A DNA stretch of 64,000 nucleotides from Gemmatimonadota bacterium (GTDB lineage: Bacteria > Gemmatimonadota > Gemmatimonadetes > Gemmatimonadales > Gemmatimonadaceae): positions 310,001-374,000 of the forward strand of contig JAQBQB010000026.1 in NCBI GenBank assembly GCA_028287235.1, given 5' to 3'. This document shows, in pieces, positions 17,028 to 26,415 of the stretch. The number at the start of each line of letters is the position of its first letter. The stretch's first letter is position 1. A model generated the notes under the pieces. It worked only from the letters and a program-made list of their open reading frames with translations, was not told where the DNA came from and did not search any database. Position numbers and translations under genes: made by a program.

Positions 17028-18160
17028 TCCGGGGGAGAACCATTCTTCATAACCGCGGTGTGATCACGTCCGCGACGCTGGTGCTCGCGCTGAGCGCGGG
17101 AGCCTGCAAAGGCACGGACACGAGCAAGGCCGCGACGACGGTGCAGGGTATGGTCGTCGGCCCCGAGAACATCGCCGTCGTCAAGGCGCAGGAGATTCGC
17201 TCCGGTCCGGCGATCTCCGGGTCGCTCACGCCCGAAGAGCAGGCGACGGTGCGCGCGGAAGTCGGTGGTCCGGTGCTCCAGACGTACGTCGAGCAAGGGC
17301 AGCGCGTGGCGAAGGGGGCGCCGCTCGTCCGCATCGACGACGCGACGCTTCGTGAGGCGGTGTTGTCGGCCAAGGCGGCGCTCAACACGGCGGAGAACAG
17401 CGCGAGCATCGCCAAGCGGCAGGTCGATCGCAACAGCTCGCTCTACAAAGCCGGCGCGATCGCGGAGCGCGACGTTGAGGTCGTAGCGAATCAGTACTCC
17501 GCGGCGCAGGCGCAGGTCGCGAACGCGCAGGCGATGCTGGCGAACGCGCAGAAGCAGTTGAGCAAGGCGACGGTCGCGTCGCCGTTCACGGGCATCGTAA
17601 GCGCGCGCCAGGTGAGCGCGGGCGACGTGGTGCAGGTGGGCGGCGCACTCTATACGGTCGTCAATCCGGCGACGATGCGCCTCGAGGCGTCGGTGCCGGC
17701 CGATCAGCTGTCGGCGGTGCATCTCGGTGCGCCGGTCGACTTCACGGTGAACGGCTATCCGAACCGGCAGTTCACCGGTCGGATTACGAGCGTGAATCCG
17801 GTCGCCGATCCGGCGACGCGGCAGGTGCGCATCATCGTGACGCTGCCGAACACCGGCGGCGTACTCGTGGGCGGCTTGTTCGCGGACGGCCACGTGGCGG
17901 CCGAAGTGCGGACGGCCCCGGTGCTGCCACTCTCCGCGGTGGACGAGCGCAGCCTGCGTCCGTTCGTAATGCGCATCAAGAACGGCCTGGTGCAGAAGGC
18001 CGAGGTCGAGCTGGGCATTCGTGACGCAGCGACTGAGACCGTGGAAGTGCGCAGCGGCGTGCAGCCAGGCGACACGATCTTGTTGGGCGCCGCGCGCGGC
18101 ATCTCCGAGAAGACGCCGATCAAGGTGAGCGCCACGATGGATACGTCTCGGAAACCATAA
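17024..18160 (+). CDS. RND efflux periplasmic adaptor (membrane-fusion lipoprotein)
   Basis: 378 residues. ATG at 17024 overlaps the TolC stop and follows ggagcc. The signal peptide ends in SAGAC, so the protein is lipid-anchored. Domain order is standard for HlyD/AcrA adaptors: a lipoyl half (VGGPVLQTYVEQGQRVAKG), an alpha-hairpin (about 105-170), the second lipoyl half (ASPFTGIVSARQVSAGDVV), a beta-barrel (VDFTVNGYPNRQFTGRI) and a membrane-proximal domain. It joins the TolC channel to the permease encoded next. Confidence 0.95.
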   Translation: MIRGRTILHNRGVITSATLVLALSAGACKGTDTSKAATTVQGMVVGPENIAVVKAQEIRSGPAISGSLTPEEQATVRAEVGGPVLQTYVEQGQRVAKGAPLVRIDDATLREAVLSAKAALNTAENSASIAKRQVDRNSSLYKAGAIAERDVEVVANQYSAAQAQVANAQAMLANAQKQLSKATVASPFTGIVSARQVSAGDVVQVGGALYTVVNPATMRLEASVPADQLSAVHLGAPVDFTVNGYPNRQFTGRITSVNPVADPATRQVRIIVTLPNTGGVLVGGLFADGHVAAEVRTAPVLPLSAVDERSLRPFVMRIKNGLVQKAEVELGIRDAATETVEVRSGVQPGDTILLGAARGISEKTPIKVSATMDTSRKP

Positions 18161-18175
18161 GGCGGGAGCGACTCA

Positions 18176-21100
18176 ATGATTATCTCGGATTTCGCAATCA
18201 AGCGGCCGCTCATCACGGTCGTGGCGATGGTCGCGCTCGTGATCTTCGGGACGTTCGCCCTCTTCAAGCTGAAGACCGACGAGTTTCCCGACGTGGCGCC
18301 GCCCTTCCTCACGGTGGGCATCGTCTACCCTGGCGCGTCGCCCGACGTGGTCGAGAGCGAGGTGCTCAAGCCGGTCGAAGAACAAATCGGCTCGATCTCC
18401 GGCGTGAAGCGCATCATGGGCAAGGCGTACGACGGCTATTCGATGCTGATGATCGAGTTCCTGTTCGACAAGGATCTCAACGTGGCGTCGCAGGAGGTGC
18501 GCGACGCGATCTCGTCGATCCGCAGCGACCTGCCGGTCGAGATGAAGGAACCGATCGTCAGCAAATTCAACGACACCGACCGGCCGATCATCTCGCTGGC
18601 GATCTCGTCGACGGTGTTGTCGCCGGCCGAGCTGACGCGCCTCGCCGATCCGGGGATCACGCGCGAGCTGCGCGCGATTCCGGGCGTCGCCGACGTGCTG
18701 ATCTTCGGCAAGGTAGAGCGCGAGCTCACCGTGGAAGTGGATCCGCACCGGCTGCAAGCGGCGAACGTCAGCATCGCCCAGGTGGTGCAGGCGCTGCAGG
18801 CACAGAACCTCGCGGCGCCGGTGGGCCGCGTGAACGGCGCGCTCGACGAGCGGGCGATTCGCCTCCGCGGACGGTTGCAGAATCCTGCGGAGTTCGAGAA
18901 TCTCGTCGTCGCCGATCGCGGCGGCCAGTTGATTCGGCTTGGCCAGGTCGCGACGACGAAGGACGCGACGGAAGAGGCGCGCACGCTCGCGCTCTACAAC
19001 GGTAAGGAAGCGATCGGCATCGACGTCAAGAAGTCGAAGGGCTACAGCACGACCGACGTGGCCACGCGCGTGCGCGATCGGTTGACGCAGCTCGAGGCGA
19101 CGCTGCCGAAGGGAACCAAGTTCGACTTGGTGAAAGACTCGGGCGTGCGCGTGGAACACGCGGTCGCGAACGTGGAGGAGGCGCTCGTGCTCGGCGCCAT
19201 TCTCACGGTACTCGTCGTCTTCGTGTTCCTGAACTCGTGGCGCTCGACGGTGATCACCGGCGTGGCGCTGCCGATCTCGGTGCTGGCGAGCTTCATCGCC
19301 GTGTGGACGCTCGGCTTCAAGCTGGAGACGATGTCGCTGCTGGGGCTGTCGTTGGCGATCGGCATTCTGATCGACGACGCGATCGTGGTGCGCGAGAACA
19401 TCGTGCGGCACGTGGAGATGGGAAAGGATCATTTCCAGGCCGCACACGACGGCACCGACGAGATTGGGCTCGCCGTGGCGGCGACGACCTTTTCGATTCT
19501 CGCCGTGTTCGTGCCGATCGGCTTCATGCCGGGCGTCGGCGGGCAGTGGTTCAAGCCGTTCGCGTTGACGATCGCGTCGTCGGTGGCGGTGTCGCTGTTC
19601 GTCTCGTTCTCGCTCGATCCGATGTTGTCGGCGTACTGGCCCGATCCGCACAAGCCGCCCAGCGAGCGCGGGTGGATCACGCGGCAGCTCGACCGGTTCA
19701 ACGCATGGTTCAACAACCGCGCGCAGGACTACCGGCACGTCATCGCGTGGGCGCTCGATCATCGGACCGCGATGGTGTCGATGGCTGCGCTCACATTCTT
19801 CGCGTCGTTCGTGCTGCCGAGCCGCGGGATGTCGGGACTCGCGGCGGCGCTGTTCGGTATCGCCATCGTCGTGTTCGGCATGGTGAAGCGCGGCATGCAC
19901 GTGGCCGTGCGCGGGTTGATCGTCGTCGCCGGGTTGGCGGTCTTCGTCGCCTTGCCGCAGATCGTGCCGCCGGTGCGCACGGTCGGAACGGCGTTCTTCC
20001 CGGTGGACGATCGCGCCGAGTTGATCATGGCGCTCGAGACTCCGCCCGGCGCGAACATGGAGTACACGCGACTCAAGGCGGAGGAAGCGGCGCGCATCGC
20101 GCGCGCGCATCCTGAAGTGGTGTATACGTACACCACGCTCGGCAGCAGCGCCACGGGCGGAGTGGACGAGGGGAACATCTACGTTCGCACGGTCGCGAAG
20201 TCGGCCCGCAACATGTCGGTCGAGCAGCTCGCGGAGGAGCTGCGTCAGGAGACGAAGCACGTCGCCGGCGCGACGGTGTCGGTCTTTACCTCGGACTTCG
20301 GCGGCGGATTCAAACAGATCCAGCTGCAGCTTCGCGGACAGGACGTGGCGGCGCTGTCGCAGGCGGCGGAGATGGTGCGCGCGGAAGTTTCCAAGGTGCC
20401 GGGCGCGGTGGACATCGGCTTGTCGACGAAGGGCCAGAAGCCCGAGCTCGTGATCGATCTCAATCGCGGCGTTGCCGGATCGCTCGGCATCACCGTGGGA
20501 CAGGTCGCGCAGTCGCTGCGTCCGGCATTTGCCGGCATCGATGCGGGCTACTGGATCGATCCGACGGGAAAGTCGCGTAAGGTCACGGTCCGTCTCACGC
20601 CGGGATCGCGCGAGCGGGCGCAGGATCTCATGGGCCTTCCGATGGTGGTTCAGGGGCCGAACGGCGCGCCGTCGACGATGCCGCTCGGACAGATCGCATC
20701 GATTCGTGAAGGCGTGGGTCCGGCGATCATCGACCATTTGAATCGCGAGCCGGTGGTGACCGTGGAACTGAACACGGCGGGGCGCGCGGCGGGCGACGTC
20801 ACGGCGGACATTCAGTCACGCCTGGCGAAGATGCAGCTCCCGGCCGGCGTGCACTACACGGTCGGCGGCGACGCGGAGTCGCAGGCCGAGGTGTTTGGAC
20901 AGATCTTCTCGGCGCTCGGTATCGCGGTGTTGTTGATGTATCTGATTCTCGTCGTGCAGTTCGGATCGTTCATCGATCCGATCGCGATCTTGCTGTCGCT
21001 GCCGCTGTCGTTGATCGGCGTGTTGATGGCGCTGGCGGTGTCGGGGCAGACGATCAACCTCATGAGCCTGATCGGGGTGATTCTGTTGATGGGCATCGTG

Positions 21101-21463
21101 GCGAAGAACGCGATTCTGCTCATCGACTTCGCGAAGTGGGCGCGTGAAGAGAAGGGAATGCCGTTGCGCGAGGCGCTGATCGAAGCGGGCGCGATTCGGT
21201 TGCGCCCGATTCTCATGACGACGTTCGCGCTGATCGCCGGCATGGTGCCGGTGGCGCTCGGCCGCGGCGAAGGGGCGCAGTTCCGCGCTCCGCTGGGCGT
21301 GGCGGTGATCGGCGGCGTGATCACGTCGACGTTCCTGACGCTGCTGGTGATTCCGACCGGTTACGAGATTCTCGACGAGTGGCGGCAGGCGTTCATGCGC
21401 CGCATGGGACGGACGCCGAAGCAGATGACGGCGGAGCATCCAGTACCGGTGTCGGGGGACTGA
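18176..21463 (+). CDS. RND efflux permease, HAE1 family, with extra transmembrane pair
   Basis: 1095 residues, preceded by RBS GGGAG. The overall layout equals the paralogue at 8620, including proton-relay D400-D401 (LIDDAIVVREN) and MYLILVVQFGSFIDPIAILL. The difference is an insert of about 50-55 residues (roughly 545-600) directly after TM7, with two extra hydrophobic runs (GLAAALFGIAIVVFGMV and GLIVVAGLAVFVALPQIV). An even number of added helices preserves topology and suggests 14 rather than 12 helices. It ends the tetR-tolC-adaptor-permease operon and exports the compound sensed by the TetR protein. Confidence 0.95.
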   Translation: MIISDFAIKRPLITVVAMVALVIFGTFALFKLKTDEFPDVAPPFLTVGIVYPGASPDVVESEVLKPVEEQIGSISGVKRIMGKAYDGYSMLMIEFLFDKDLNVASQEVRDAISSIRSDLPVEMKEPIVSKFNDTDRPIISLAISSTVLSPAELTRLADPGITRELRAIPGVADVLIFGKVERELTVEVDPHRLQAANVSIAQVVQALQAQNLAAPVGRVNGALDERAIRLRGRLQNPAEFENLVVADRGGQLIRLGQVATTKDATEEARTLALYNGKEAIGIDVKKSKGYSTTDVATRVRDRLTQLEATLPKGTKFDLVKDSGVRVEHAVANVEEALVLGAILTVLVVFVFLNSWRSTVITGVALPISVLASFIAVWTLGFKLETMSLLGLSLAIGILIDDAIVVRENIVRHVEMGKDHFQAAHDGTDEIGLAVAATTFSILAVFVPIGFMPGVGGQWFKPFALTIASSVAVSLFVSFSLDPMLSAYWPDPHKPPSERGWITRQLDRFNAWFNNRAQDYRHVIAWALDHRTAMVSMAALTFFASFVLPSRGMSGLAAALFGIAIVVFGMVKRGMHVAVRGLIVVAGLAVFVALPQIVPPVRTVGTAFFPVDDRAELIMALETPPGANMEYTRLKAEEAARIARAHPEVVYTYTTLGSSATGGVDEGNIYVRTVAKSARNMSVEQLAEELRQETKHVAGATVSVFTSDFGGGFKQIQLQLRGQDVAALSQAAEMVRAEVSKVPGAVDIGLSTKGQKPELVIDLNRGVAGSLGITVGQVAQSLRPAFAGIDAGYWIDPTGKSRKVTVRLTPGSRERAQDLMGLPMVVQGPNGAPSTMPLGQIASIREGVGPAIIDHLNREPVVTVELNTAGRAAGDVTADIQSRLAKMQLPAGVHYTVGGDAESQAEVFGQIFSALGIAVLLMYLILVVQFGSFIDPIAILLSLPLSLIGVLMALAVSGQTINLMSLIGVILLMGIVAKNAILLIDFAKWAREEKGMPLREALIEAGAIRLRPILMTTFALIAGMVPVALGRGEGAQFRAPLGVAVIGGVITSTFLTLLVIPTGYEILDEWRQAFMRRMGRTPKQMTAEHPVPVSGD

Positions 21464-21476
21464 CCCGGCCCACTGT

Positions 21477-21995
21477 TCATCTTTGTCGTCCTTGAATGAC
21501 CGCTGCGTGCCTCGTGTACTCCACGAGGCCGCCAGCGGCGAGGATCTCGGTCATCAGTGGAGGAAGCGTCATGGCCGGTATTTTGGTCCCGCGGGTCTGA
21601 TTCTCGACCTCGATGGCACCACCACCGATCGCGATCGACAGCCGATCGCCCTCGCGGATGCCGCTGGTGTCGCATTCGATCGGCACGAGGCCGTTGTTGA
21701 TCGCGTTGCGAAAAAATGTACGGGAAAAGCTCCGGGCGAGCGTGGCCTTGATGCCGGCGGCGAGGATCACCGTTGCGGCGATCTCCATCGCCGAGCCGCA
21801 GCCGAAGTTGGATCCGGCGACGAGCAGGTCGCCCGGCTGCACGGAGGCGGCGAACGACGGGTCGACTGTCTCGAGTAGGTAGCGCTTGAGAATTTGCTCA
21901 TCGAGCGTGTCGCGCTTGCGCGTGGACGCGATGATGTAGTCGGTGTTGACGTCGTCGCCGAGGAGGCGGGCGCGGCCCTCGAGATGAATGGCCAT
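21477..21995 (-). CDS. aconitase-family hydro-lyase, small subunit (LeuD-like)
   Basis: 172 residues, about the size of archaeal-type Leu[17 protein letters not shown] matches the conserved N-terminal substrate segment; the swivel-domain loop reads [13 protein letters not shown] where LeuD proteins have GCGSSREHA, so a substrate-binding Arg position differs. That argues against ordinary isopropylmalate. It follows the large subunit with a 1-nt gap and is the last gene of a five-gene operon containing an RraA-type aldolase, an aminotransferase and a symporter. It probably hydrates or dehydrates a branched di- or tricarboxylate. Confidence 0.85.
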   Translation of the reverse strand: MAIHLEGRARLLGDDVNTDYIIASTRKRDTLDEQILKRYLLETVDPSFAASVQPGDLLVAGSNFGCGSAMEIAATVILAAGIKATLARSFSRTFFRNAINNGLVPIECDTSGIREGDRLSIAIGGGAIEVENQTRGTKIPAMTLPPLMTEILAAGGLVEYTRHAAVIQGRQR

Positions 21996-21996
21996 G

Positions 21997-23262
21997 TCAG
22001 CCGAAGGTGCGTGGATCGGTGATGACGCCCGTGGCGGCCGCGGCCGCGCAGGCGGCGGGCGATGCGAGGTAGATCAACGCCGTGGGATTCCCCATGCGCG
22101 CCTTGAAGTTGCGGTTCGCCGTAGAGATCACCGTCATGCCGTCGCCCGGAATGGCGCCGCTCGTACCGCAGCAGGCGCCGCAGCCCGGCGTCGTGACGAT
22201 TGCCCCCATGGCGGCGAGCTTTGCCAGCGTGCCGTCCTCGATCAAGCGGAGGTGCACTTCGCGCGACGCCGGGGTGACGACGAGCTGCACGCCGGGCGCG
22301 ACTCGTCCACCGGCGCGCTCGAGCACGGCGAGCGCGTCGTGGAAATCGCAAACCCGTCCGCCGGTACACGTGCCGAGGAAGACCATGTGCACGGGAGTGC
22401 CCTCGGCACTCCCGATCGGAACCACGTCGTTCGGCGAATGCGGAATGGCGATGCGTGGCGATAGCGCGCTGACGTCCAACTCGATGTGGCGCGAATACGC
22501 CGCGCCGGGATCGGAGGCGGTTGCGTCGCGGCGCTCCCCGGACCGGCCGGCAAGATATGCGTCGGCGATGTCGTCGAGCGGAAAGATCGCCGCCTTGGCC
22601 CCCGCTTCCACGGCGAGATTAGAGAATACGAAACGCTCTTCGAGCGTGAACGCCGCGAGGGCAGATCCGTCGAACTCCAGCGTCTGATAGTTCGCGCCCT
22701 CGGCGCCCAGCTCGGCGATGAGCGCGAGCGCGGCGTCTTTGGCGGCGAGACCCGCGGGCCGCTCGCCGGTCAGCGTCACCTTGATCGTTTCCGGCACGCG
22801 GAGCCAAATACGTCCGGTGATCATCGCCGCGGCGAGATCCGACGATCCGACGCCGGTAGCGAACAGGTTCAGCGCGCCGCAGGTCACGGTGTGGCTGTCG
22901 GCGCCGATGACGAGATCACCCGGCAACACGCGTCCGACTTCGGCGACGATCTGGTGGCTGATGCCACGGCCGACCTCGTACAGCTCGGCGCCGTGCCGCG
23001 CCGCGAAGCCGCGCACCTCGTCGTGAAACGCGGCGGTTTTCGCGGTGGACGGGGGAGAGTAGTGGTCGAGCGAGAACAGCACGCGGCGCGCGTCGAACAG
23101 GCGCTCGCCGCCCATCCGGTTGAAGTAGTCGATCGCCATCGGCGACGATGCGTCGGTGCCGATCACGAGATCCACATTGCAGACGACGATGTCGCCGGCG
23201 TGCGCATCCACGCCGGACTTGGCGGAGAGGATCTTCTCGCTGATCGTCTTGGGCCGCGTCAC
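21997..23262 (-). CDS. aconitase-family hydro-lyase, large subunit (LeuC-like)
   Basis: 421 residues from GTG at 23262, which overlaps the symporter stop (GTGA); an upstream in-frame start would lie inside the symporter gene. [10 protein letters not shown] and [25 protein letters not shown] are family hallmarks. The three [4Fe-4S] cysteines are present, one in [12 protein letters not shown] and two in PGCGACCG. The first motif resembles the archaeal/HacA-type GTCTNGR but reads TGG, another departure from canonical LeuC. With the small subunit it forms a heterodimeric hydro-lyase; the operon suggests a catabolic substrate rather than leucine synthesis. Confidence 0.88.
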   Translation of the reverse strand: MTRPKTISEKILSAKSGVDAHAGDIVVCNVDLVIGTDASSPMAIDYFNRMGGERLFDARRVLFSLDHYSPPSTAKTAAFHDEVRGFAARHGAELYEVGRGISHQIVAEVGRVLPGDLVIGADSHTVTCGALNLFATGVGSSDLAAAMITGRIWLRVPETIKVTLTGERPAGLAAKDAALALIAELGAEGANYQTLEFDGSALAAFTLEERFVFSNLAVEAGAKAAIFPLDDIADAYLAGRSGERRDATASDPGAAYSRHIELDVSALSPRIAIPHSPNDVVPIGSAEGTPVHMVFLGTCTGGRVCDFHDALAVLERAGGRVAPGVQLVVTPASREVHLRLIEDGTLAKLAAMGAIVTTPGCGACCGTSGAIPGDGMTVISTANRNFKARMGNPTALIYLASPAACAAAAATGVITDPRTFG

Positions 23263-24527
23263 GCGAGCCGGCCCTCGCTGCGTGCGATCCACGCGGCGCC
23301 GACGAGATTGCCGATCGTGTTGACCGTGCTGCGGCACATGTCGAGCGGGCGATCCACGGCGGCGACGAGTGCGATGCCCGCGGCGGCTCGCGGGCCGAGG
23401 CCGATTGCGTTGAGCACGATGAGGGTGGTGACGAGCGAGCTACCGGGAACGCCGGCGCCGGCGAACGCGGCCACGGTGCACATCAACACGATCGTCGCCA
23501 TGACGGTGCCGTTCACCGGCATACCATAGAGCTGCGCGAGAAACACCGCGGCCACGGCCTTGTAGACCGCCGCGCCATTCTTGTTGAGCGACGCGCCGGG
23601 TGGCAGCACGAAGCTCACGATGTCGGCGGGAATCCCCAGTCGCTCACGCGCCGCTGCCATGCTCACCGGCAGTGTCGCGTTCGACGACGCGGTGGAGAAC
23701 GCGAGGAGCAGCGCATCAGACACCGACCGCACGAACTCGCGCACGCCGAGTCGCGCGCCGACGCGCAGCGCGGGCAGAAGCACGACGAGCACGTGCATCG
23801 CGAGCGCGACGACCACGACGAGCGAGAAGGCGAGCAACTGCGTGAGCAGCGTGAGCCCGGATCGTGCGACGGTGGCGGCGATGAGCACGAACACCGCGGC
23901 CGGGGCGAGTCGCATGAGCCAGCCGATCACCACCATCGACAGATCGGTGACGCCCGTGAAGAAGCGGACGACAGTGTCGCGCCCGTCGCCACGCGTGACC
24001 GTCGCGGCCGCACCGAAGATGCAAACGGCGATGATGAGCGGCAGCAGATCGCCGCCGCCCTGCGCGGCCGATGCAAACGGATTCTGCGGCACCATGTTGA
24101 CGAGCGTCTGCACGAGCGTTGGTGCGGCCGCCGCCTGCGCCGTCGCGTTGAGCCCGACGAACTGGTCGGCGATGCGGCTCACGAGGGCGTCGCGGTCGGC
24201 CGGCGACAGGCCCTCGCCGACGTGCGCGGCGCGCGCCACGATCAGTCCGACGATCGCCGCGGCGAGCGTCGTGCCGAGAAAGTAGAGCAGCGTCTTGCCG
24301 CCGACGCGCCCCAGCGATCGTACGTCGCCCAGTGACGCGACGCCGACGAACACACTGCCAATGACGAGGGGCACGACCACCATCGTGATCAGACGGATGA
24401 ACACCGTCCCGAGCGGCTCGATCGCGATGAGCGCCTGCTGCAGCGAGCTCGCGGCAGGCCAACGAGACACGATTCCGATGGCGACGCCGGCGGCAAATCC
24501 GAACAGGATCTTCCGCTCGAGCCTCAT
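23259..24527 (-). CDS. dicarboxylate/amino acid:cation symporter (DAACS, GltP-like)
   Basis: 422 residues with about eight membrane helices and two re-entrant loops. Family motifs are visible: ITMVVVPLVIGSVFVGVASL (TM3 region), FSTASSNATLPVSM (serine-rich HP1), PPGASLNKNGAAVYK (TM7 NMDGT-like motif, here NKNGA) and AGAGVPGSSLVTTLIVL (HP2). Relatives import glutamate, aspartate or C4-dicarboxylates with protons or sodium. It overlaps the aminotransferase by 4 nt (ATGA) and the LeuC-like gene by 4 nt, so it probably brings in the operon's substrate. Confidence 0.92.
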   Translation of the reverse strand: MRLERKILFGFAAGVAIGIVSRWPAASSLQQALIAIEPLGTVFIRLITMVVVPLVIGSVFVGVASLGDVRSLGRVGGKTLLYFLGTTLAAAIVGLIVARAAHVGEGLSPADRDALVSRIADQFVGLNATAQAAAAPTLVQTLVNMVPQNPFASAAQGGGDLLPLIIAVCIFGAAATVTRGDGRDTVVRFFTGVTDLSMVVIGWLMRLAPAAVFVLIAATVARSGLTLLTQLLAFSLVVVVALAMHVLVVLLPALRVGARLGVREFVRSVSDALLLAFSTASSNATLPVSMAAARERLGIPADIVSFVLPPGASLNKNGAAVYKAVAAVFLAQLYGMPVNGTVMATIVLMCTVAAFAGAGVPGSSLVTTLIVLNAIGLGPRAAAGIALVAAVDRPLDMCRSTVNTIGNLVGAAWIARSEGRLA

Positions 24528-25642
24528 TGCGCGACCAGCGGCTCGCGCAACGCCTCGCCCAGCGCGCCGAGCGTGCGCTCGACGTCGGCCATGCGAATGT
24601 CACCCATGTGGCCGATCCGAAACCCGGTAGTCTCGTACGGACCGAGGCCGGCGGCGGTCAGGATGCCGCGCGCCTTGATTCGGTCGCGCAACGGCTTCGG
24701 TGCGACGCCGGGCGGGAGCGCGATGGCCGTGAGCGTCGCGGACAGCCGTGTGAGCTCCGGACACTGCAACGCGAGTCCGAGCTCGGCGGCTCCTTGCCGC
24801 ACCCGGCCGGCCATCGCGGCGTGGCGGGCATATACATTCTCTAAACCTTCCTCGTGCATCATCCGGAGTGCTTCGGCGATCTGCAGGACGATCTGGACGG
24901 GAGGCGTTCCCGGCGTCTCGGGACGCGCGTTACCGATCGCCCGCCTGACGTCGTCGAAGTTCCAGTAATTCCGCGGGAGCCGGGACGTCGTCGTTGCATG
25001 CCAAGCGCGCTCGCTGACGGCGACCCATGCCAGGCCGGGCGCCGACATGAGGCACTTCTGTGACGCGGTGACGGCGACGTCGACGTCCCATTCGTCGAAG
25101 GCGAAAGGCATTCCGCCCAGCGAGGAGACGGTATCGACGAGCACGAGTGCGCCGTGCGTTCGCGTAGCGCGGGCGATTGCGGCGACGTCGTTCGCCGTGC
25201 CGGTAGAGGTATCCCCATACGCAACGGCGACGGCGCGCACCCCGCGATGGTCGTCGAGCAGTGCCTCGAGCTCGGCGACGCTGGCGTCCCGCTCCCAGCT
25301 CGTCGCCCAACGGTGGACGACCAGTCCATACGACTCGGCGTACCCCGCCCACATCTCACCGAACTTGCCGTTGCAGCAGACGGCGATCTCGTCGCCTGGC
25401 GAAAAGAGATTGCAGATCGTGGCCTCGAGTGCGCCGCGCCCGGTGGTGTGTACGGGGAGTGGCCGGCTCGTGGTACCGAACACGGGGCCGAGCAGCTCGA
25501 TGGCGGCGGCCAGCTCGCGCGAGAACTCGGGGGTGCGATGGTGGATCATCGGACGTGAGCCGGCGCGGAGCACGCGATTGGGCACCCGTGTTGGTCCAGG
25601 CGTCATGAGCAGCAACGATTCGTCCGCCGGGACCGAGACCAT
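24524..25642 (-). CDS. class-V PLP aminotransferase (alanine/serine-glyoxylate aminotransferase-like)
   Basis: 372 residues. TPGPTRVPNRVLRAGSRPMIHHRTPEF is the class-V N-terminal signature; GRGALEATICNLFSPGD binds the cofactor phosphate; the PLP Asp lies in VDTVSSLGG and the Schiff-base Lys in TASQKCLMSAPG. Relatives transfer amino groups among glyoxylate, pyruvate, serine, alanine, ureidoglycine or phosphonates. Here it is locked by 1-nt and 4-nt overlaps between an RraA-type aldolase and a glutamate-type symporter, so the amino donor may be the imported compound. Confidence 0.92.
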   Translation of the reverse strand: MVSVPADESLLLMTPGPTRVPNRVLRAGSRPMIHHRTPEFSRELAAAIELLGPVFGTTSRPLPVHTTGRGALEATICNLFSPGDEIAVCCNGKFGEMWAGYAESYGLVVHRWATSWERDASVAELEALLDDHRGVRAVAVAYGDTSTGTANDVAAIARATRTHGALVLVDTVSSLGGMPFAFDEWDVDVAVTASQKCLMSAPGLAWVAVSERAWHATTTSRLPRNYWNFDDVRRAIGNARPETPGTPPVQIVLQIAEALRMMHEEGLENVYARHAAMAGRVRQGAAELGLALQCPELTRLSATLTAIALPPGVAPKPLRDRIKARGILTAAGLGPYETTGFRIGHMGDIRMADVERTLGALGEALREPLVAQ

Positions 25643-26325
25643 CAGTCGATGACCCCTTTCTTCCGGAGCGCCTCGTCGATCTCGGCGCGATAGAGCCCGC
25701 CGCCCTGAATCTCTGCAATGCGCTTCCGCTCCCGAGCCATGAGCTCGTCGACCAAGGCGAGCACCTCCTCGGCGCTATCGCGTGGTACGACCGTCACGCC
25801 GTCGTCGTCGCCGACGACGATGTCGCCCGGCATCACCACGGTATTACCGCAGGAGATGGGAACGTTGATCTCGCCGGGACCGTCCTTGTCGCACGAGCCC
25901 GGACTCACCGTGCGGCTGAACGCCGGCATTCCCAACGCCTTGATGCCGTCCACGTCGCGGATGGCGCCGTCGACGATGATCCCGCCGAGCTTTTTGGCGG
26001 CGGCCGTGTGGCACATGAGCTCACCGAACAGGGCGGTCGTCGTGCTGCCGCACGTGCTGACCACGACGATCTCGCCGGGTTCGGCGACTTGCAGCGCTTT
26101 ATGTAGCATGAAATTGTCGCCCGGACGACAGAGCACGGTGACGGCGACGCCGTGGAGCGGCAGTCCCGTGCGCGATCGAATGCCGGGGTCCATGAAGCCG
26201 AAGCGGCCCATGGCGTCGGCCACATTCGCCGAAGCGAGGCCGCGGAAGCGCGCGACGAGCGCGCTTGGCAGGCGGGGGGGCGACGGAAGTACGCGGAAGC
26301 CGAGTTTGCCCTTGGATGTTGCCAT
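25642..26325 (-). CDS. RraA-family aldolase/decarboxylase (HMG/CHA aldolase-like)
   Basis: 227 residues. The catalytic and metal-binding block is intact: GELMCHTAAAKKLGG, then IIVDGAIRDVDGIKAL with the Arg-Asp pair used by 4-hydroxy-4-methyl-2-oxoglutarate (HMG) aldolases to bind substrate and Mg. PGDIVVGDDDGVTVVP is the family C-terminal motif. Such enzymes cleave HMG to two pyruvates, cleave 4-carboxy-4-hydroxy-2-oxoadipate, or decarboxylate oxaloacetate; similar proteins also act as RNase E inhibitors. As first gene of a catabolic operon an enzyme role is more likely. Confidence 0.9.
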   Translation of the reverse strand: MATSKGKLGFRVLPSPPRLPSALVARFRGLASANVADAMGRFGFMDPGIRSRTGLPLHGVAVTVLCRPGDNFMLHKALQVAEPGEIVVVSTCGSTTTALFGELMCHTAAAKKLGGIIVDGAIRDVDGIKALGMPAFSRTVSPGSCDKDGPGEINVPISCGNTVVMPGDIVVGDDDGVTVVPRDSAEEVLALVDELMARERKRIAEIQGGGLYRAEIDEALRKKGVID

Positions 26326-26415
26326 GTCACCGAATGTAGTTGGCCGCGGAACATTGCGGCGACACCGTCACCGGCGATAGGCTTCCCCTCAACCCACTAC
26401 CCCGCCGTTCACGTC

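Noticed and set aside
18173-20737. 854-codon minus-strand frame opposite the RND permease
   Set aside because: It is an antisense shadow typical of GC-rich codon bias; His/Arg-rich with no recognisable fold.
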